64,000 bases of DNA from Elephas maximus indicus (GCF_024166365.1 NC_064820.1:60675501-60739500), one strand, 5' to 3'. Shown: positions 35,095 to 47,512, counted from the stretch's first letter. The notes: generated from the sequence alone by a model not told the origin. Numbers and translations: made by a program.

Positions 35095-35600
35095 GCCCCT
35101 GTCCTCATTTGAGTTCCTCCAGAAGCAGACCTCGAGACACGGAATCTAGTCCAAGCAGTGGACTTGATTTGGGAGGTAAAGGAAACACTAGCAGGGAAGT
35201 GAGGAAGTAAGACAGGAAAGACAGCTAATAAAGGCTGTATTTCCAAACTGCTTACCACTGTGTGTGGCTGGAGCTGAATCCTACTGGGAAAATCTAGAAA
35301 CCACTGAAGAATACAAACCTGAGTTATCCCACCCAAAGGGCAAGAAAGCTGGTACGTTGGTAAATGTTTAACAACCAGCTCTGGTAAGGGGCAGGGGAGC
35401 CCTGATCTGTAGCATTTGCCACTTCCATGTACATACTCTCACCATGGTCAATTTCAGGCTACCAATATAACATCACTGAATTTGGAGTTCGGAAAAGATG
35501 TGCACTCAGGGCTCTCATGAGCAGTTGAAAGCCAGCTCCAGGACACCACTGCAACTCTCACCTAGCATTGGTTAGGGATTGCTCAGAGTGGGGGATTAGC
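35095..35600. other. Unassigned, possibly an old LTR-type repeat
   Basis: CTCCAGAAGCAGACCTCGAGAC and GGGAGGTAAAGGAAACAC resemble a common ancient repeat, but I cannot assign it. Confidence 0.3.
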
Positions 35601-35602
35601 GC

Positions 35603-35812
35603 ACAGTAGGAAGAAAGGCCTGGCAATCTACTTCTGAAAATAAGCCAATGCAAACCCTATGGATCACAATAGAATATTGTTTAATATGGTGCGGAAAGAT
35701 GCAAACATACTAACAGTCATGAAGATGGCGCAGGACCAGGCACCGTTTTGTTCTGTTATATACAAGGTCATCATGAGTCAGAGTCAACTTGATGGCAACT
35801 AACAACAAAAAC
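35603..35812 (+). repeat. SINE with RTE-derived 5' and 3' body, head missing
   Basis: GCACAGTAGGAAGAAAGGCC resembles the RTE 5' region. It is followed by ATGGCGCAGGACCAGGCACC...CAACTAACAACAA, the RTE 3' end. Same chimeric design as 23943-24282, 5'-truncated. Confidence 0.72.
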
Positions 35813-36487
35813 AAATATGTTAATGTACACAAAATACTAATTAACGTACTGGCATATAGTAAATGCTGAATAAATGTTTATTATTAGTTTTTAACACCCT
35901 TTGCTCCCTCGAAACTTTCTAGGATCCTTTTCCCATAAACTGTCAAATTTGTCTTATATATTGCAGCTAATACACACGTTTAGAAACATTTTTGTTTCTC
36001 TTTATAGGCTTCTCTATAAATGCTCATTGTCTTTTGATTTAATGACCCCAGCACCACCTTTACCCTGGGCCACTTCTCAGGGTCCCACTTCCTGCCTTCC
36101 TCCACTAACAATCATTTCTTCCTCACAGAGGCCCCTGAAGTGCAGTTTTAAGACTTGAGTTTACCATTCCTCATCTTCTTTAAACTTTTCTGAGGCTTTA
36201 TTGAAAAATGGCTCCTTTTCTGCCAGCTCTTCTGTTTTTCACTCCCCAGTTCTCTTTCTCTCTATCCCCATAATCCTCCACAAGAGACATACGAAAAAAA
36301 CAATACACACACACACACATATCACCTTATTCTAAAGGTAATGCACAATTAAAATTTTACAAATAAGAAAGTATCATTTCAAGGAAATGATACTCCCTGT
36401 TAGGGAGGGAATGTAGTGAATGAAAGCCAAAACCTTGGTAGTCTTAGACTGTTGGTGTTTTGTAACCATGTAAGTCAGACCAAAGTT

Positions 36488-36690
36488 CCCTAGGTAGCAC
36501 AAATGGTTTGGCACTCAAATGCTAGCCTAAAGGTTGGCTGTTCCAACCCCCCCAGAGGTACTGCAGGAGAAAGAGCCTGACAATCTGCTTCTGCTAAAGA
36601 TTACAGCCAAGAAAACCCTATGGAGCAGTTCTATTCTATAACACATGTGGTGGCTATGAGTTGGAATCAACTGGACTGCAGCTAACAACA
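36488..36690 (+). repeat. AfroSINE
   Basis: Plus copy, diverged: CTAGGTAGCACAAATGG head, CTAAAGATTACAGCCAAG middle. Confidence 0.88.
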
Positions 36691-36699
36691 AGTCAGAGC

Positions 36700-37067
36700 A
36701 AACCAGACCATTTACCATGGAGTTGATTGTGACTCATGGTGACCCCAAGTGTGTCAGAGTAGAACTGAGCTCCATAACATTTTCAAAGGCTGATTTTTCA
36801 GAATTAGGTCACTTGTCTTATCTTCTGAGGCATCAGCTTTTTGGTTAGCAAACCAAAAAACCAAACCTATTGGCGTTGAGTCGATTCTGACTCATAGCAA
36901 CCCTATAGGACAGGGTAGGGCTGCTCCGTACAGTTTCCAATGAGCACCTGGTGGATTTGAACCACTGACTTTTTGGTTAACAGCCGTAGCTCTTAACCAC
37001 TATGGTACCAGGGTTTCCTTTTGGTTAGCAGCTGAGTGTATTAACCATTTGTACCTTGCAGGGATTT
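36700..37067 (-). repeat. AfroSINE variant interrupted by a younger SINE
   Basis: A CACACATG-type minus copy (GTGTGTCAGAGTAGAACTG) split at TTTTGGTTAGCA. Confidence 0.92.
36851..37018 (-). repeat. AfroSINE nested in AfroSINE, perfect target duplication
   Basis: Minus copy flanked by TTTTGGTTAGCA at 36839-36850 and 37019-37030. Confidence 0.95.
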
Positions 37068-37161
37068 CCCACCTAAGTCAACTCCTGTTTCTTGAGCCTC
37101 TGCTATGTGCAAGGCACTGAGCTAGAGGCCTGGGGAAGCAAAGATGATAAAGAGGTAATGG

Positions 37162-40100
37162 CGAAGAAACTTCTGAGGAGGCAGAGCCAAGATGGCAGAA
37201 CAGACGGATGCTTCCGTTGAGCCCTCTTTACAACAAAGACCCGAAAAAACAAGTGAAACGAGTATATTTGTGACAAGCTGGGAGCCCTGAGCATCAAAGG
37301 CAAGCTTAGACAATGAACTGAGGGGCAGGGGAATGAAGAGACCATTCAGAAGCAGAGAGGAGTTACTGGACCTGAACCACGGGGAGCCCTCAGGCACCAT
37401 TCCTGGAGCAGCAGCTGCGGCAGGCTGCTCCTAGCGTTTGGCTGCAGTTTCCTCAGGGAGAAGCAGCCAGCCACACAGCCCACTCACACCTCTGGAACCT
37501 GAGGAGAACCGCGCTCTCAGCAAAAGCTAAGTACTTGCGTGTATTTTACCGCGCTCTCCCCCCGCCCCCCTGCAAGCCAGCTTCAGCGGCTGAATCCCTG
37601 GGCCTGAGATAGACCCTGGTGAGCACCTAGAGCCGTCCTCCCGGCCTTGGGGAAGGAAAAAATTTGCAACTGGGGGGAAAAGATAATTTGCTATCTCCAT
37701 TAACTGGGGGAGCTCAGGACAGAAGCGGCTTCTGTCCAGGCATAAACCGTCTGTGGACCTTGAGCAACTTTCCCTTCTGCATGGACCTGTGTGGGCCTAT
37801 TTCGGGAGAATAGGCCCTTGTTTGCAAACTCCAACCATTTCAGCTGTGCGGTGGAGAGGTGGGTGTTTGACATTTGACATTGCTTTGCCTATTAAACAAG
37901 GTCCTCACCTACCCACAACAGGGACCTAAGGATTGGTGGCTCCACTTGGGTCACCCAGCCACCCGCGACAGGGGTCCATGGATAACTGGTACCTCCCAGT
38001 CCTTACAACAAAAACTTTGGGTGTCCATGGTTCGTCTGCAGAGCCCACCCACCAGCACGCTCTAGGGAACAGAGACACGTTTTCCTCAGAGACACTTGGG
38101 GGTCGGTTCTCAGCCCCCTGCCTTGTTCAGAGCATGACCCCCTGCTGCAATCAGATACCAGTATATACGCCAATCACCCCTGCCCCTCTAAGACTGTAGG
38201 ACAGAGCCTGTGCCACACACTTGATATCAGCTACCTGGAAACCTGAGATGAATTCATACAAGAAAACTGAATGGACTCCTAGACTGATATACCTGATAAC
38301 AGATCTAGCCAGCTGGGGAGAGGACACTAGAGCTCCAAAGGTGAAAATAATCAAGCTAGCTCACTCAAGCAACCCATAGGAGTATACCAAAACAAAACAA
38401 AGCAAGCAGCTATGACACAGTAAGCAAGCATAAACTAATACAATAACTTACAGATGGCTCACAGACAACAGTCAATATCAAGTCACATAGAGAAACAGGC
38501 CATGATCACCTCAACAGGCTCTCAAAAAAAAGAATCCAAGGATCTTTTAGATGAAAGTGCATTCCTGAAATTACCAGATACAGAATTCTAAAGTTTAATA
38601 TACAGAACCCTTCAAGACATCAGGAAGGAAATGAGGTAATATGCAAAACAAGCCAAGAAACACACAGATAAAGCAACTGAAGAAATCAGAAAGATTATTC
38701 AGAAACATAATCAAGTTTAATAAGCTGGAAAAATCCATAGACAGACAGCAATCAGAAATTCAGAAGATTAACAATAAAATTACAGAATTAGATAACTCAG
38801 TAGAAAGTCAGAGGAGCTGAACTGAGCAAGCAGAAGCTAGAATTTCTGAACTCGAAGATAAATCACTTGGCACTAATATATCTGAAGAAAAATCAGATAA
38901 AAGAATTTTAAAAAATGAAGAAACCTTAAGAATTATGTGGGACTCTATCAAGAGAAATAACCTACGAGTGATTGGAGTACCAGAACAGGGAGGGATAACA
39001 GAAAATACAGAGAAAATTGTTGAGGATTTGTTGGCAGAAAACTTCCCTAATATTGTGAAAGATGAGAAGATACCTATCCAAGATGCTCATCGAACTCCAC
39101 ATGAAAAAAGTAGATCTTAAAAGAAAGTCACCAAGACATATTATAATCAAGCTTGCCAAAACCAAAGATAAAAAGACAATTATAAGAGCAGAGAGGGATA
39201 AAAGAAAAGTCACCTACAAGGGAGAGCCAATAAAAATAAGCTTGGACTACTCGGCAGAAACCATGCAAGCAAGAAGGCAAGGTGATCACGTATTTAAAAA
39301 ATTGAAAGAAAAAAATTGCCTGCCAAGAATCATATATCCATCAAAACTGTCTCTTAAATATGAAGGTGAAATTAAGACATTTCCAGATAAACACAAGTTG
39401 AGGGAATTCATAAAAACCAAACCAAAACTACAAGATATACTAAAGGGAGTTCTTTGGTTAGAAAATCAATAATATCAGGTATCGATCCAAGACTGGAACA
39501 CTAGGCAGAGCAATCAGAAGTCAACCCAGACAGGGAAATCCAAAAAAAAGAAAAGCAAGATTAAAAAAAAAAGCCCAACACAGGGTAACGGCAATGTTAT
39601 TATATAAAAGAAGATAACATTAAAATAATAAAGAGGGACTAAGAAATGTAATCATACACCTTCCATATGGAGAGGAAGATACAGCGATACAAAGAAATAA
39701 AAGTTAGTTATAAATTTAGAAAAATAGGGGTAAATAAGGTAACCACAAAGGAGACAAACTATCTTACTCATCAAAACAAAATACTAGGGAAAAATACAGA
39801 CTCAGCAGAAACAAAATCAACAACAACAAATATGAGGACAGGACAATATACAAAGAAAATCTGCATCCCACTTTGAAGAGTGGTGTCTGGGGTCTTGAAC
39901 GCTAGCAAGCAGCCATCTAAGATGCATCAGTTGGTCTCAACCCACCTGGATCAAAGGAGAATGAAGAACACCAAGGACACAAGGTGATTACAAGCCCAAG
40001 AGACAGAAAGGGCCACATGAACCAGCGACTACATCATCCTGAGACCAGAAGAACTAGATGGTGCCCAACTATAACCGATGACTGCCCTGACAGGGAACAC

Positions 40101-40566
40101 AACAGAGAACCCCTGAGGGAGCAGGAGAACAGTGGGACGCAGACCCCAAATTCTAAGACCAGACTTAATGGTCCGACTGAGACTAGAAGGACCCCAGTGG
40201 TCATTGCCCCCAGACCTTCTGTTGCCTCAGGACAGGAACCACTCCCGAAGCCAGCTCTTCAGACATGGATTGGACTGGACAAAGGGTTGGAGAGGGATGC
40301 TGGTGAGGAGTGAGCTTCTCGGATCAGGTGCCATCTTGAGACTATGTTGGCATCTCCTGCCTGGAGGGGAGATGAGAGGGTGGAGGGGGTTAGAAGCTGG
40401 AGAAAAGGACACGAAAAGAGAGAGTGGAGGGAGAGGGCAGGCTGTCTCACTAGGGGGAAAGTAATTGGGAGTGTGTAGCAAGGTGTATGTGGGTTTTTGT
40501 GTGAGAGACTGACTTGATTTGTAAACTTTCACTTAAAGCACAATAAAAATTATTTAAAGAAAAAAA
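37162..40566 (+). mobile_element. HAL1-like half-L1 element: 5' UTR, ORF1, L1 3' UTR, no ORF2
   Basis: Starts with an L1-like 5' UTR (AGGAGGCAGAGCCAAGATGG). A GC-rich leader and ORF1 follow, then about 390 bases of AT-rich spacer. At 39,861 the sequence becomes the same 3' UTR as the L1 at 6,956-7,655, ending in a poly(A) tail. There is no ORF2 between. The whole 3.4-kb unit is bounded by a perfect 12-bp duplication AAGAGGTAATGG (37150-37161 and 40567-40578), so it was inserted as one piece. It splits an old repeat. Confidence 0.82.
38454..39472 (+). pseudogene. ORF1 of the HAL1-like element, broken
   Basis: The likely start is the ATG at 38454. The N-terminal coiled-coil part is interrupted by early stops (about 38,590 and 38,640). 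The RRM and C-terminal domain of L1 ORF1p is clear: NNLRVIGVPEQGG, then SAETMQARR and PRIIYPSKLSLKYEGE. A frameshift near 39,100-39,115 separates the two readable halves (38935-39117 and 39062-39472). ORF1p is an RNA-binding trimer that coats its own transcript; this copy cannot make it. Confidence 0.85.
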
Positions 40567-40578
40567 GAAGAGGTAATG

Positions 40579-41380
40579 GGCCCTCCCTCCAGGGTCTCAT
40601 AAGCTGATGGAAAATACAAACATGAACAGAAGTGAGGCAGGCTCTGTAGGTTTCCCAAGGGACAGAAGTGTGGGGGGAGGCAGGCAGAGGGAGGGCACCA
40701 GATGAGGCACCACCACAAATATGAAAGTCGCCTGACTGAGGCAGCAGGATAAAACGGGAAGGTGTTACTGCTGACATGCCACCACTATCAATGTCTACTC
40801 ATCTTGAAATTGGGGTGGTGGGGCCACAACTCAGGAATTGCCCTGGGTGCTTGTTATCCTCAGATGCCCTTGCTGAGGATAATTCATTTTCTCTACTCCC
40901 AGCACCTACTATAAGGCCTGCCTCTTAGCAGGTGCTCAGCAGTAACCCCCTGAGACCTGGGTAGAAGGGTTGTCTGCCCTTGACCCGGTATTTTAGAGTG
41001 TACCATGAATCACAAATTTTGGGGGGGAAGTATTAAAGAACACAGTTGCCCTGATCCCTCAGATCTGGTACACAGTGCTGACTCAGCATGGCCCATACCC
41101 CTAAATATCTGCTCCTGTGACCCAGGCCCCAGCAAAACACTGCTTTACACACTTTGTCCCATGGCCTTGAAATGCCGCAAAGGTTTGTGGGTGTTCTGCT
41201 GCCAATGCCGGAGACCAAATCACTTTTGAGTTCTGGGAGGATTCCACTGGTAGGAGCGTTTAGTTGAGAGAAGAGACAAGCGAACTAACTTGCCAAATCT
41301 GTCAACATGACTGCCATGGTTTCCTGAACAATAACATGTTGTGTCCAAGTAGGCTGAGCGTCCATATTCTTGCTTCTCGT
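40579..41380. other. Unassigned intergenic DNA
   Basis: The first ~100 bases continue the old repeat split by the HAL1-like element. Otherwise nothing recognised. Confidence 0.35.
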
Positions 41381-41560
41381 TGCACTCAGCTGTTAACTGA
41401 AAGGTTGGAAGTTTGAGTCCACCCAGGGGTACCTTGGAAGAAAGTACTGGAGAGTTGCTTCTGAAAAATCAGCCACTGAAAACCCTATGGAGCACAGTTC
41501 TACCCTGACATACATGGGGTCACTACGAGCTGAAGTCGACTCAGCTGTAACTGGTTTATT
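41381..41560 (+). repeat. AfroSINE, CACACATG variant
   Basis: Plus copy with TTTGAGTCCACCCAGGGG and CCTGACATACATGGGGTC. Confidence 0.9.
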
Positions 41561-41705
41561 CACAGCATTTGTGTACAGTCTGAGGAACATTTTACAATAT
41601 TAATACGTGGCTTAAATTTGTATTTATGTTGGCTTAGATGAAAGGAATGAAGTGTGTTGCTATTCCTTACATATGACTATTGAATGCTAGGATTGCAAAT
41701 AAAGA

Positions 41706-41923
41706 AACCAAACCAGTTCCCTTCGAGTAGATTCCAAATCACAGCAACCCCATGTGTTGGAGAGTAGACCCGTGTTCCATAAGGTTTTCAAGGCTGTGAT
41801 CTTTCAGGAGCAGATTGCCAGGCCTTTGTTCTGAGGTGCCTCTGGGGAGGTTTGAACCACCAACTTTTTGGTTAGTAGTTGAGTGCTTAACTACTACCCA
41901 GTGTTTGCACTACCGAGGTACTC
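41706..41923 (-). repeat. AfroSINE, CACACATG variant
   Basis: Minus copy ending ACTACCGAGGTACTCC. Confidence 0.9.
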
Positions 41924-42540
41924 CATAGAACTGCAAATATTTTTATTTTAATAAAATATCTAATGGCATTTAATTATATTTTCAAAAAGTTAAAAATTTT
42001 GCCTTTATTTAAGTAATTTTAACTTAAAATTTTATATTCAACAAATTTGTATTTTAAATTGAACGTTGCCTTTTAATTATAATAGGCAATTGCATCGTTT
42101 CTGTTGTCAGAACACAAATTATGTGAAAATCTTAATTATAACCACATAATTTGTGGAAATAAAACCTAGAAAATTTTGTGAAAAACTTATGAATTACACA
42201 TCTTTATTTTATTCTTCCATCCCTGGGGGATAAAATAATATTTGTTTAAAGAATTTGGATTTTATACACTATATAATGTGGAATCACTAAAGAGTTTGAA
42301 GAGAGAAGATACGATCAGAATCATAGCTTAAACACTAACTCTGGCAATGGTGGCTAGAATTTATTTGAAAGGTTAGCTACCAGAAGTAGAAGAAGTAATT
42401 TACTCATAAGTTACTAATGTATATATATATATTTTTTTCTATTTCCTGAACATGTACACATGGATTTTTTTATTATACATTCATCTGGTCTAATCAGGCA
42501 TTTTCACAGTATATAAAACCCATAGGTCTTAGGCACTATG

Positions 42541-42860
42541 GCTGTAGGGCTATGCTATCCAATACGGTATGTGTGACTTCTAGCACTTGAAGTGTGGCTA
42601 GAACAAATTGAGATGTGGTGTAAGTATGAAATGTACACCATATTTCAAATGCCTAATACAAAAAAAAAGAGTAAAATAATGTTATTAATATTTTATATTG
42701 ATTACAAAGTAAATGATAATATTTTGGATATATTATGTAAAATAAAATACATTATTAAAATTAATTTCACCTGCTTTTTTTTTTTTTTTTGACTGTGACT
42801 ACTAGAAAATTTAAATTACATATGTGGCTCACATTTTACTTCTACCAGACAGCACTGCTC
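42541..42860 (-). mobile_element. hAT-Charlie-type non-autonomous DNA transposon
   Basis: The ends GCTATGCTATCCAATACGG and the complement of CAGAGCAGTGCTGTC are inverted. The CACATATGTAATTTAAATTTTC block (minus strand) is typical of the mammal-wide family that begins CAGTGCTGTCCAATAG. Exact family not assigned. Confidence 0.65.
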
Positions 42861-42955
42861 TGGTAGATGACAATTTTGTACACCTTTTCAGGTATTTTGG
42901 CCTCAGAACAACATAAATCAATTGCAAAGTGAAAATGCAAACGTTGCAGAAGGTA

Positions 42956-43258
42956 GCAATTTGAATATTAAGGAGATCCTTGAGAAAATGTATGCTGTCT
43001 TTGAATATTTATGCAAAAATTATAGTCATAATTAAGCCACAAAAGTTCACAAAGCCAATGGAAGTGGTACTGAACCGCTTGGTTCACAAACAAAGCCTTG
43101 TCTACATAGGATTCAGTGAATCATAAAGGAAGATAAAACTGGCAAGGACGCTAATCCAAAGAGAGTAATTCGAATATTATAGGAGGTCCTTGAGAAAATG
43201 TCTGAGGTCTTTGAATATTTTTGCACAGATTATAGTCATGATTAAGCCACAAAGGTCA
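42956..43258 (+). repeat. Diverged direct duplication
   Basis: 42956-43050 and 43168-43258 share GATCCTTGAGAAAATGT-like sequence, GTCTTTGAATATTT and ATTATAGTCAT(A/G)ATTAAGCC. They are about 212 bases apart. Confidence 0.75.
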
Positions 43259-43639
43259 AACCAACAAAGAATATCTTGTCATATATCAAAAAACAGCAAT
43301 CAACGTGGCTCATTCAAAGAATTGAAAAAATTAGAGCAGAGTTGTAAAGATAAGCAGATTTTTGCTAATATTAGACAGAGCAATCTTAATAAATTGTGGT
43401 TTTATTTGTTAATATAAAATCCCAATTCAACTGTTTTACTTATTTACTACAAAATTTAGTTTCTAATTTCAAGTACATGCAAATAAATGCAAAATGTTTA
43501 GATGGTTGTTTAATAAAAGGGAATCATAAAAACATATATTTATTTAAAATACTTTACTTAAGCTTAAAACATATAAAGGCTTTCCTTTGGTTTGGTTTGG
43601 GGTTTTTGTTTTTTCCAAGTATTCGACTCTAGGGCCTTG

Positions 43640-45600
43640 GTCTTTTGAGTGTGGGTCCACTGTTCTATTTATCTTGCTCACATATTGCATTGCCTACAGT
43701 TTCCAGTTTCAGTTTCTTTAAAGTGAGAACTGAAAAATACCTGCAAAGTAATTTTTTTTTTTAGATTTGAATGCTTTTTTCCCACTTTTTTACAATCATC
43801 ACAACTGCAACTAACTTGAAGATATTTTTTTCAATGACTGGCCTTCATTCATTCTTTCAAAATATTTAACTTAATTTTTATTGGTACAGTTTTCTTTTTG
43901 CACTTACATACTCATGTTGCATTAATTTAATAATCCGTTTAATAATATTTAATTAAATTTCCTAAGCAAAGTTATGATAGGTATAATCAGGTTCGAGAAT
44001 AAACACAACAGACTCTCCCAGGGACCATAATTCACCTGCCGGGAGCAGAAGTGGGCAGGTGCACACCAGCCACTGACCATGAACATTCATTGTGCAGTGG
44101 CATTCCTCAGCATGTCATACACAGAGAACGACAAGCAACTGTTACTGATGAGTCAGGTAAGTAGAGGCTAGTTAAAAACTTTCTACAATTATGTCACCTG
44201 CAGTGCCCTTGTAGTGGAACCAGTAATCCACAGATAGCAGTTTCCTGACTAAAACATCTGGAAACACCTGGCAAATGTGGTATCTGGGAAGAACATGGCA
44301 AAACCAAGATCTAACCCCAGCTCTCCTGCTCCCTAATAAATATTTATAAAGCCTGGAGGAACACCAGCTTTTGTCCTATTCTCAAGGTTACATTCTTACT
44401 TTTTATAGCCATCTAAGATTTTTTTTTATAACTCACGCAAGTGTGAATACGTGTATACACACTGATGGATCTTAAATTCTAAATCAGAATCAGTCCAATA
44501 AATACCCACTAATAAAAACAATTATAGATGGGAATATTTAATTATTTTTTTGTAAATATGAAAAACAACAAACAATATCCTTAGAGGAGAAAACTCCTTG
44601 CATGTGAATATCAGGTGCTTAATAAATATATGATGAATGAAATACAAGCTGATATATTTCTGCCATTGCATACTAAGTCTCTTCATTCTAATGTTAGTGA
44701 TATTTGTGTACAACGAGGAAATACACCAATATTAAACTGGTTTCTCCAAATGAACATGATGTAGCAACTGAAGTGTGACTTAGGTGATTCCCAGAAGCAC
44801 TATGTGAAAGCAGTGATCTGTAAAGCACTCACATAAAGGCTACAGAAACTGTCGTGGCATAAATGAAATCACGGCAAGGTTTGTATCCTCCAGTGAAGAT
44901 GGAAATAAGGAGCTTGAAAACAGTAACTGGAGTTTTCAGTTCCAGAAGCGACCTTTGAAGAGACCTGAGTCTCCGTTAAGTCATTAAAGAAATCAAATTA
45001 AAGCAATTCAGAGTATACATTAGCTTGATATTTGACATATGAATCTCTGCAGTAATAAAAAAAACATGACACAGCAGCACCAAAACTAGCATTTACAATC
45101 TTATCCGTGCTTAAGACTCAGAAACTACGGTAATAATTCCTTGCAGCTGGATTCTCCGCGAAGAAGATTTTATATTAACTTTCCGCCGAAGGAGAACACT
45201 CTTTTCCAATCGAGCATGTCCTTTGGTTAGTTTTCTCTCTTAAAGAAAAAAAAAAAAGAGCGAGAGCGAGAGCGAGAAATCAGCAGGCCGGTGTGTAGAT
45301 GCATAATGGCAATCCGAATATTTACATAAAAGATTAAGGGGAAAATTACTCAAAATGCCAAAAACTATCCAGCTCTCAGGTTTCTAGTGGCAGTGTATGG
45401 TGGATAGAGGAGGTCAGAGAATGTAGCTGACTGATAGTGCTGTTTTTGTTCCCATCTGTCTTTGGTCCCAAGTTTGAATCCCTTTGGATGAATTAGTGGG
45501 CAAAGGCAAAGTCTGCTGGAATCCTGTTTTATTTTAGCTACTCTGATCAAGCTTCAAAATTGTTCCTATTTTGAAAGGTTCCTGGCTCCACCGAACTTTT
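43640..45600. other. Single-copy-looking DNA upstream of MAP3K1
   Basis: No repeat recognised apart from short A/T and GA-rich runs (45240-45280). A GTCAG|GTAAGT donor-like site lies at 44153-44163 downstream of a GC-moderate stretch. No coding frame. Confidence 0.3.
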
Positions 45601-45618
45601 CTCACAGGTACCTGACCG

Positions 45619-45657
45619 TGTGTGTGTGCGTGCGTGTGTGTGTGTGTGTGTGTGTGT
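45619..45657. repeat. (TG)n microsatellite
   Basis: About 39 bases of TG with two CG interruptions. Confidence 0.97.
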
Positions 45658-46297
45658 AAATGTAAAGGTTTTTAGATCTAAATAGGGAAGTGGAAAGTTT
45701 ATTCTTTTCAATTTAGTGGGTGTGGCAATCCGGGAAGATCAGGGAAGTAACTACTGTTTGGTTTGGATGATACACTTGGCTATCGTTAAAAGAGCATATA
45801 ATTATAGGCTAAACGTAGACTTAAAATTTTAACAGATTTATCTAAACTTTCAAAATTTGTACCGTTGGATGTAATTATCTAAAACTGTCTGATGGCAGGT
45901 GTTGTACCAGTATTAAAAACAGTGAACTAATATGAAATCAAGACCCTTAAAAACTCCCTCCACTATCACCTTGCTCCTCAGGTAACATACCTAGAAAGGG
46001 GGTTTTAATTGTATCAAGAAATGAAAGGAATTATTACATGGATAGTTCAGTCCAGGCCATGCATAGTTCAGGCTTTCGTCTAAATATTATGAAGACAGAC
46101 AAGATAGCTCTCTCCTTTCTCTGCGTGGGAAGCCCCCTCCCCCCGCATTAAAATAAATTACCATTATTTAGTGTTTCTCAAAATATACCTAGAGACGCTG
46201 CTCCTGTCTTCTGGGAGATTTCCCATCACAGACAAACCAACTTAAGAGAAACGCAACACAACTCTACCCGGCTGAACAAAGGTCGAAAATCATTAAC

Positions 46298-46305
46298 ATG
46301 CAAAT
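46298..46305 (+). promoter_or_regulatory. Octamer motif
   Basis: A perfect ATGCAAAT about 1.2 kb upstream of the MAP3K1 start codon. One exact 8-mer could occur by chance. Confidence 0.3.
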
Positions 46306-47506
46306 GAACCTTTTTCTATCCCAAAGCACCTTACGGCAGACTCTCCCCAGGGATGTTACTGTTGCTAGACCCATCCAGCAGCTCCCCAGGGATCCAGGGG
46401 TTCAAAACACCGCGTTTGGCAACCGGGTACTGCGGGGGATGGGGATGGGGGTGGGGGTGGAGGCACCTGGGACCATCGCCCGACCCCGCCAGGAAGAGGG
46501 ACGTGCAGCGAGGGGCGTCGGGTTTGGGGAGGGCCAGGGCCAGGCTGAGGATGACATTATCGAGCACTTCCTGCACAGCGTAGGTTCCTTCCCCAAAGGT
46601 GCTCTATCTGGTTCTGTGCCCTTTCCAAAGTCAGAGCCGAGGAAAAAACAAAGCTCCTCAGGACATCCATGTGTCTCCATAGCCAAGTGGTACTGGGGAG
46701 ACAAGGGCTGTCTGAAACCAACGACTTCAGGATGTAAACACGGTATTCCAAGAAACTTTGAAGTTTTGATTATTTGTAGCACGAGGGGCGGGGGACAAAA
46801 GAAGAGGAAAAATTTCTTCAAAAAAAAACTTTGTTTTTGGTCCGCAGCAGCACGTCCACTGAACGTTGGGTTTCTTTCGCTTTGCAGCAGGCAACACCCC
46901 CGGCGCCACCTGCGCGTCGCGCGCGGAGCGGGCAGGATGGGGCTTGGCCCGCGCCCGGGTCTCCCGACGCCACTGCAAAGGGCAGTGTGAATGACAAGAC
47001 TGCAAATCTCCTCCCCAACATCCCCTTCCACGCATCACACGCACACATTCCAACTAATTATTTATTTCGGAAGCTGCAACTTCAGTAGGGCGAGCTCCCG
47101 GTGGGCCGAGCCGAGATTGCAGCAGACACGAAGCGGCGCGATGCTGCCACTCCGGCACCTCCTGTGGCCGGTGAGGCCCGCGACTACCTGGCGGCGCGGC
47201 GGGCGCAGCACGCAGAGTCCAGGAAGTTCCACCGCCGCCACGTCCGAGTCCACGGCGCCGGCCCGCCCGCCCCGCCGAGCGCGCAGCCCACTCCCCCCAA
47301 CCTGCTGCGCCGCCGCCCCCGCCGACCCGCCCTCCGCCTCCGGCCAAACCCCGCGCCCCCGCCCGCCCGTCTGTCCCGGGCAGAGCCCGGCGGGCCACGC
47401 TCACGCAGTTGGCGCAGGCAGTTCTACGCTGGCGGCGCAGCGCCCGCCGGTCCGCCCGCCCCCTGCGCTCTCCCCGCCCCCTCCCTCCCTCTCGGGGGCC
47501 GAGCGA

Positions 47507-47512
47507 ATGTAG
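47507..47512 (+). promoter_or_regulatory. Start-stop upstream ORF (ATGTAG) in the MAP3K1 5' UTR
   Basis: ATG immediately followed by TAG, ending 13 bases before the MAP3K1 ATG. Minimal start-stop uORFs are known to reduce downstream initiation. It has G at -3 and T at +4, a moderate context. It matters only if transcription starts upstream of it. Confidence 0.5.

Noticed and set aside
46298..46990. 230-codon plus-strand frame upstream of MAP3K1
   Set aside because: No recognisable domain; it spans the CpG shore and a G-rich run, and overlapping frames of similar length exist on both strands.
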